Assembly (NCBI GenBank): GCA_037389465.1
Contig: JAZARR010000193.1
Span: 248,001-312,000, forward strand
Reading direction: 5' to 3'
Length of the DNA: 64,000 bases
Origin: Baylisascaris procyonis
Taxonomy: Eukaryota; Nematoda; Chromadorea; Rhabditida; Ascarididae
How positions within the stretch are numbered: position 1 is the stretch's first letter; each line of letters opens with the position of its first letter. Below are positions 61,597-64,000 of the stretch, piece after piece. The position numbers and the translations under genes were made by a program. The notes under the pieces were generated by a model, which worked only from the letters and a program-made list of their open reading frames with translations, was not told the origin of the DNA and did no database searches.

Positions 61597-61649
61597 CTTA
61601 CAGGATTCATATCATGCACAAAAACTACATTCATGATATGAATCCTGTA
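61597..61649. repeat. Perfect 19 bp inverted repeat
   Basis: TTACAGGATTCATATCATG and its exact reverse complement CATGATATGAATCCTGTAA, separated by a 15-base loop (CACAAAAACTACATT). It is strongly hairpin-forming and continues from the CCTTACGGAT-type tandem repeat. Confidence 0.92.
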
Positions 61650-62479
61650 AAAGAAATTTATTTTTTTTTACTTTTGTAAGGAAAAAATCTAATATAAGGA
61701 AACAAATAAAGCAACTTATTCAGCCGCTTCATTAATGCTTTGATAAATTTTCCACACAGAATTCATATCACAATTTAGGAGATCAACGCTCTTCGATAAT
61801 TGTGATCGAATGCTTTACTTCTTTTTTTTTGGCTTTCTGCAAAATGAACATTTCACAAAAATAATAAAAAACAATAGGAGGGGAGAGGAGCGTTTTGAAG
61901 ACCGCTTTTAAACAACCCAATTCTTGCCTTCTAAAATCCTACTTTAATCGCTCTATCAAAGCCAATTATATGCAAGTACAGTGTATATAGCTCAGCTGTT
62001 CATACCATTCAAAGAGAAGAGAGTAACAATAATAACGAATATTCCATAATTAAAAATAGAGAAAGGTCGGGGGATTGGAGGCGGCATTACTCATAACATT
62101 TTTCTGCATTAAGACGAGTTGGCATTGACTGTCAGAAGAAGCTAATCCCAAATAAAACAGCAGCTTGATAACCGACGCAACGCAACTATCCTCAATCAAG
62201 GATGAATGCAAAATTTTTCAAGAAGAACCATATCAAATCGCTTCATGGCAGGTGGAAAACTCGCTAAAAATTTCTCTTTACACCAAAAAAAAATTTATTT
62301 TAGGGGAGGGGGAGGGGGGAGAGTGGAGGAGGAGGTAAGGGAAGATGGACGAGCGATGGGAATCATCTCAAAACGAACATTTCAATCATTATTACAAACC
62401 ACCTATTTCCGATGTTCCTTTGTTTCCATCCCATCTAAAAGTACCACACATATGAGGAAAGTGTGTACAATAAATTTAG

Positions 62480-62602
62480 GTAGAATATAATATGGAAGAA
62501 TTATTAGAGATGATAACAACAGCACGTGTACTCTTCTCAGGTGAGAGTGCACTCGTCGAGGTTGGAATACCACTTGTTATTGTCGGCGATATTCATGGAC
62601 AG
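62480..62602 (+). CDS. PP1-like Ser/Thr phosphatase, exon with GDIHGQ
   Basis: Plus strand. From an acceptor ATTTAG at 62479 the frame gives VEYNMEELLEMITTARVLFS then GESALVEVGIPLVIVGDIHG and Q at a GTAATC donor. Alternatively the ATG at 62492 is the true start. The alternating helix (x-L-L-x-x-x-x-x-A-R-x-x-F/L) followed by x-P-L-V-I-V-G-D-I-H-G-Q is the first catalytic motif of PPP-family phosphatases, whose Asp and His bind a metal ion. PP1 usually has a longer N-terminal region, so an upstream exon is likely. The next exon is at 63590 after an intron of 987 bases that holds an inverted repeat. Nematodes have many diverged PP1-like (GSP/testis-type) phosphatases, and this fits one of those better than the canonical PP1. 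Confidence 0.8.
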
Positions 62603-62693
62603 GTAATCCACACATCTATTATTTTTTATTTTTTCATCGTTAAAAAGACTCATAACAAAATAGCGACTGCAATTACTACACTAAGATTTATAA

Positions 62694-63110
62694 GCAACAC
62701 GGCATTCTTGCACGGAATGATGGCATCCCGGTTACGAATCACGAACGGAGTTGAGCACATGCTCCACACTGTGTACGCACCATTACCGTACTTTGCACTG
62801 CAAGCGAATACTAACACCCATCGCAAAAACTGAAAAACTTGTAGTGGAAATATGAAACTTTTTTCACCATTCAATTCAGAATGTCAAAGAATGTCCCCAT
62901 GCAAAATTTCAGCCCTATCGAAATAGGGGAACAGCTGAATGATGGAAAAAAGTTGCATATTTCCACTAAGTTCTATGATTGGTGTTAGTACTCACTTGAG
63001 AATGCAGAGTATGGTAGTGGTGCATATGCAGTATGGGGCACGGGCTCAACTCCGTTCGCTGTTCGCAGCCAGGATGCCATCATTCGCTGCAATTGTGCCA
63101 GGAATACTTC
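62694..63110. repeat. Intronic inverted repeat built from two opposed chitin-binding-like fragments
   Basis: The arms 62694-62872 and 62938-63110 are imperfect reverse complements, for example AACGGAGTTGAGCACATGCT against GGGCACGGGCTCAACTCCGTT. Translating the left arm on the minus strand gives FACSAKYGNGAYTVWSMCST then PFVIRNRDAIIPCKN. The right arm on the plus strand gives NAEYGSGAYAVWGTGSTPFA then VRSQDAIIRCN. The same frame is preserved in both. The pattern (x-C-S-x-x-x-x-G-x-Y...C-S-T...R/C...D-A-I-I-x-C) resembles the N-terminal half of chitin-binding type-2 modules with some Cys lost. The arms flank a short spacer (62873-62937), so transcripts of the phosphatase intron could fold into a long hairpin. 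Confidence 0.65.
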
Positions 63111-63589
63111 CTATTCTCTCATTCCCCTTCTACCTTGCCCTCGCTCCTCCTGCTTGTCATATTCAGCAATCACCAAAGGAGTCGATACATCTGCACACAT
63201 TGACAATAAACACCGTCACCCACCCTACGGATGTACTGAAACGATAAGAAAGTAAAAGATTCCCATTAGAGACAAAGTTGCGCCATTGTTCTATCATATT
63301 CATACTCCCATCATTTATGTAAGGCACTGTTTTCACAACTGATTTCCCCTAAACCCTCACCCCCTCCCCTCTCCATCCTTCCTCCGGGAACATATGATTG
63401 CACAAAGAAGTGGTACAGTAATGATAAGATAAAATACTGAAATTATCGTAAATTATTAAATAACAGCACATAGTGATCTCATTTTCGATATTACTTCAAA
63501 TATAGCAGCGTCATAGTTAATTAAAAGAAATATAATAGAATGATTTATAATTTCTATAGCTAATATCTTAATTAATGCCTAAAATTAAG

Positions 63590-63736
63590 TATACGGATTT
63601 GCAAAGAATATTCTGCGCAGTGGGCAGACCCGGCAAGACACGATTTCTTTTTCTCGGTGATTATGTCGATCGAGGACCACAATCACTCGAATGTATCGCC
63701 TCATTAGTTGCTTGGAAAATTGCCTATCCTAAAAGG
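63590..63736 (+). CDS. PP1-like Ser/Thr phosphatase, exon with GDYVDRG
   Basis: Plus strand: 49 codons, YTDLQRIFCAVGRPGKTRFL then FLGDYVDRGPQSLECIASLV and AWKIAYPKR, ending at donor GTTTGT. The second PPP motif G-D-Y-V-D-R-G is intact, followed by the x-S-L-E-x-I-x-x-L-x-A-x-K-I-x-Y-P helix. In canonical PP1 the loop before FLGDYVDRG reads y-G-G-F-P-P; here it is VGRPGK, marking a divergent member. The acceptor (ATTAAG) is unlike the usual nematode TTTCAG and needs checking. The next motif (R-G-N-H-E) is not within the remaining 264 bases, so the gene continues past the right edge. Confidence 0.8.
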
Positions 63737-64000
63737 GTTTGTTCTATTTATATTCAACACTTTCTAGTTCCTAATTTTTTATTTCCTACGTTTTCCACGT
63801 ATGCTAATTTCTGCCTAAAATTTTTTTGTTGCGTTTTTTAAAAGCGTTTATGCAAATTTACTATGGAAAAGCGCACTATGATGACATCATGTCTGTGTGC
63901 ATTTGCATTTGTTTACGTCTATTCGTCTATTTATCTGTGAGGCAATTTTAATTTGGCAGCGATTGAAACTGAAATTATAAAACTCGCCAGGCACAGTATA
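63737..64000 (+). other. Intron of the PP1-like gene (no exon seen)
   Basis: T-rich sequence with no R-G-N-H-E coding exon. It is presumed to be intronic, continuing beyond the window. Confidence 0.55.

Larger units (their letters stand above)
57471..62477. other. No identified gene
   Basis: AT-rich DNA with scattered repeats, listed separately. The minus-strand open frame at 60062-60523 (153 codons) is the longest non-repetitive one in the window but shows no domain. A GA-rich/poly-G patch lies at 62300-62340. No other supported exon was found. Confidence 0.4.

Overview
This is eukaryotic DNA, most likely from a nematode. It is AT-rich. No coding stretch continues for more than a few hundred bases, and the recognisable protein pieces are single exons of about 70 to 240 bases flanked by plausible GT...AG splice sites. 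The families also fit a nematode: the giant muscle protein kettin, an LDL-receptor-related (LRP) ectodomain, tandem chitin-binding type-2 modules, a glycine-rich N-terminal calpain segment resembling C. elegans CLP-1, the first exon of UFL1, a FERM-like exon, and a PP1-type phosphatase. The species cannot be named from the sequence.

Layout. 0.6-1.5 kb: minisatellite of about 30 bp units. 2.4-2.65 kb: broken chitin-binding module. 3.5-4.1 kb: imperfect inverted repeat. 4.28-11.28 kb: 7.0 kb block that recurs almost unchanged at 32.59-39.60 kb, with FERM-like, calpain-like and unidentified exons on the minus strand. 12.3-13.35 kb: second, less similar duplicated block ending in a 27 bp minisatellite, mirrored at 40.4-41.1 kb. 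13.6 kb: third calpain-like exon. 16.3-17.3 and 24.5-26.0 kb: a dispersed repeat pair, the second copy carrying a 499 bp insertion. 21.3 kb: UFL1 first exon. 26.3-28.1 kb: three broken chitin-binding modules. 29.8-30.7 kb: head-to-head inverted minisatellite. 41.5-43.9 kb: LRP pseudogene. 45.4-57.5 kb: kettin pseudogene. 62.5-63.7 kb: two plus-strand exons of a PP1-like phosphatase that runs off the right edge.

Most recognisable gene pieces are damaged. The kettin exons have in-frame stops (45.6, 46.0, 55.1 kb), frameshifts and a deleted Ig core, yet good splice sites and matching phases remain. The LRP exons and every chitin-binding module have frameshifts or stops. The calpain-like exons have a stop or a frameshift. 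Together with large near-identical duplications, inverted arrays and minisatellites, this looks like neutrally decaying DNA that received pieces of many unrelated genes: a degenerate sex-linked region, a heterochromatic or supernumerary segment, or DNA eliminated from somatic cells. That reading is an inference. The UFL1 exon, the FERM-like exon and the PP1-like exons are the only recognised pieces without visible damage.
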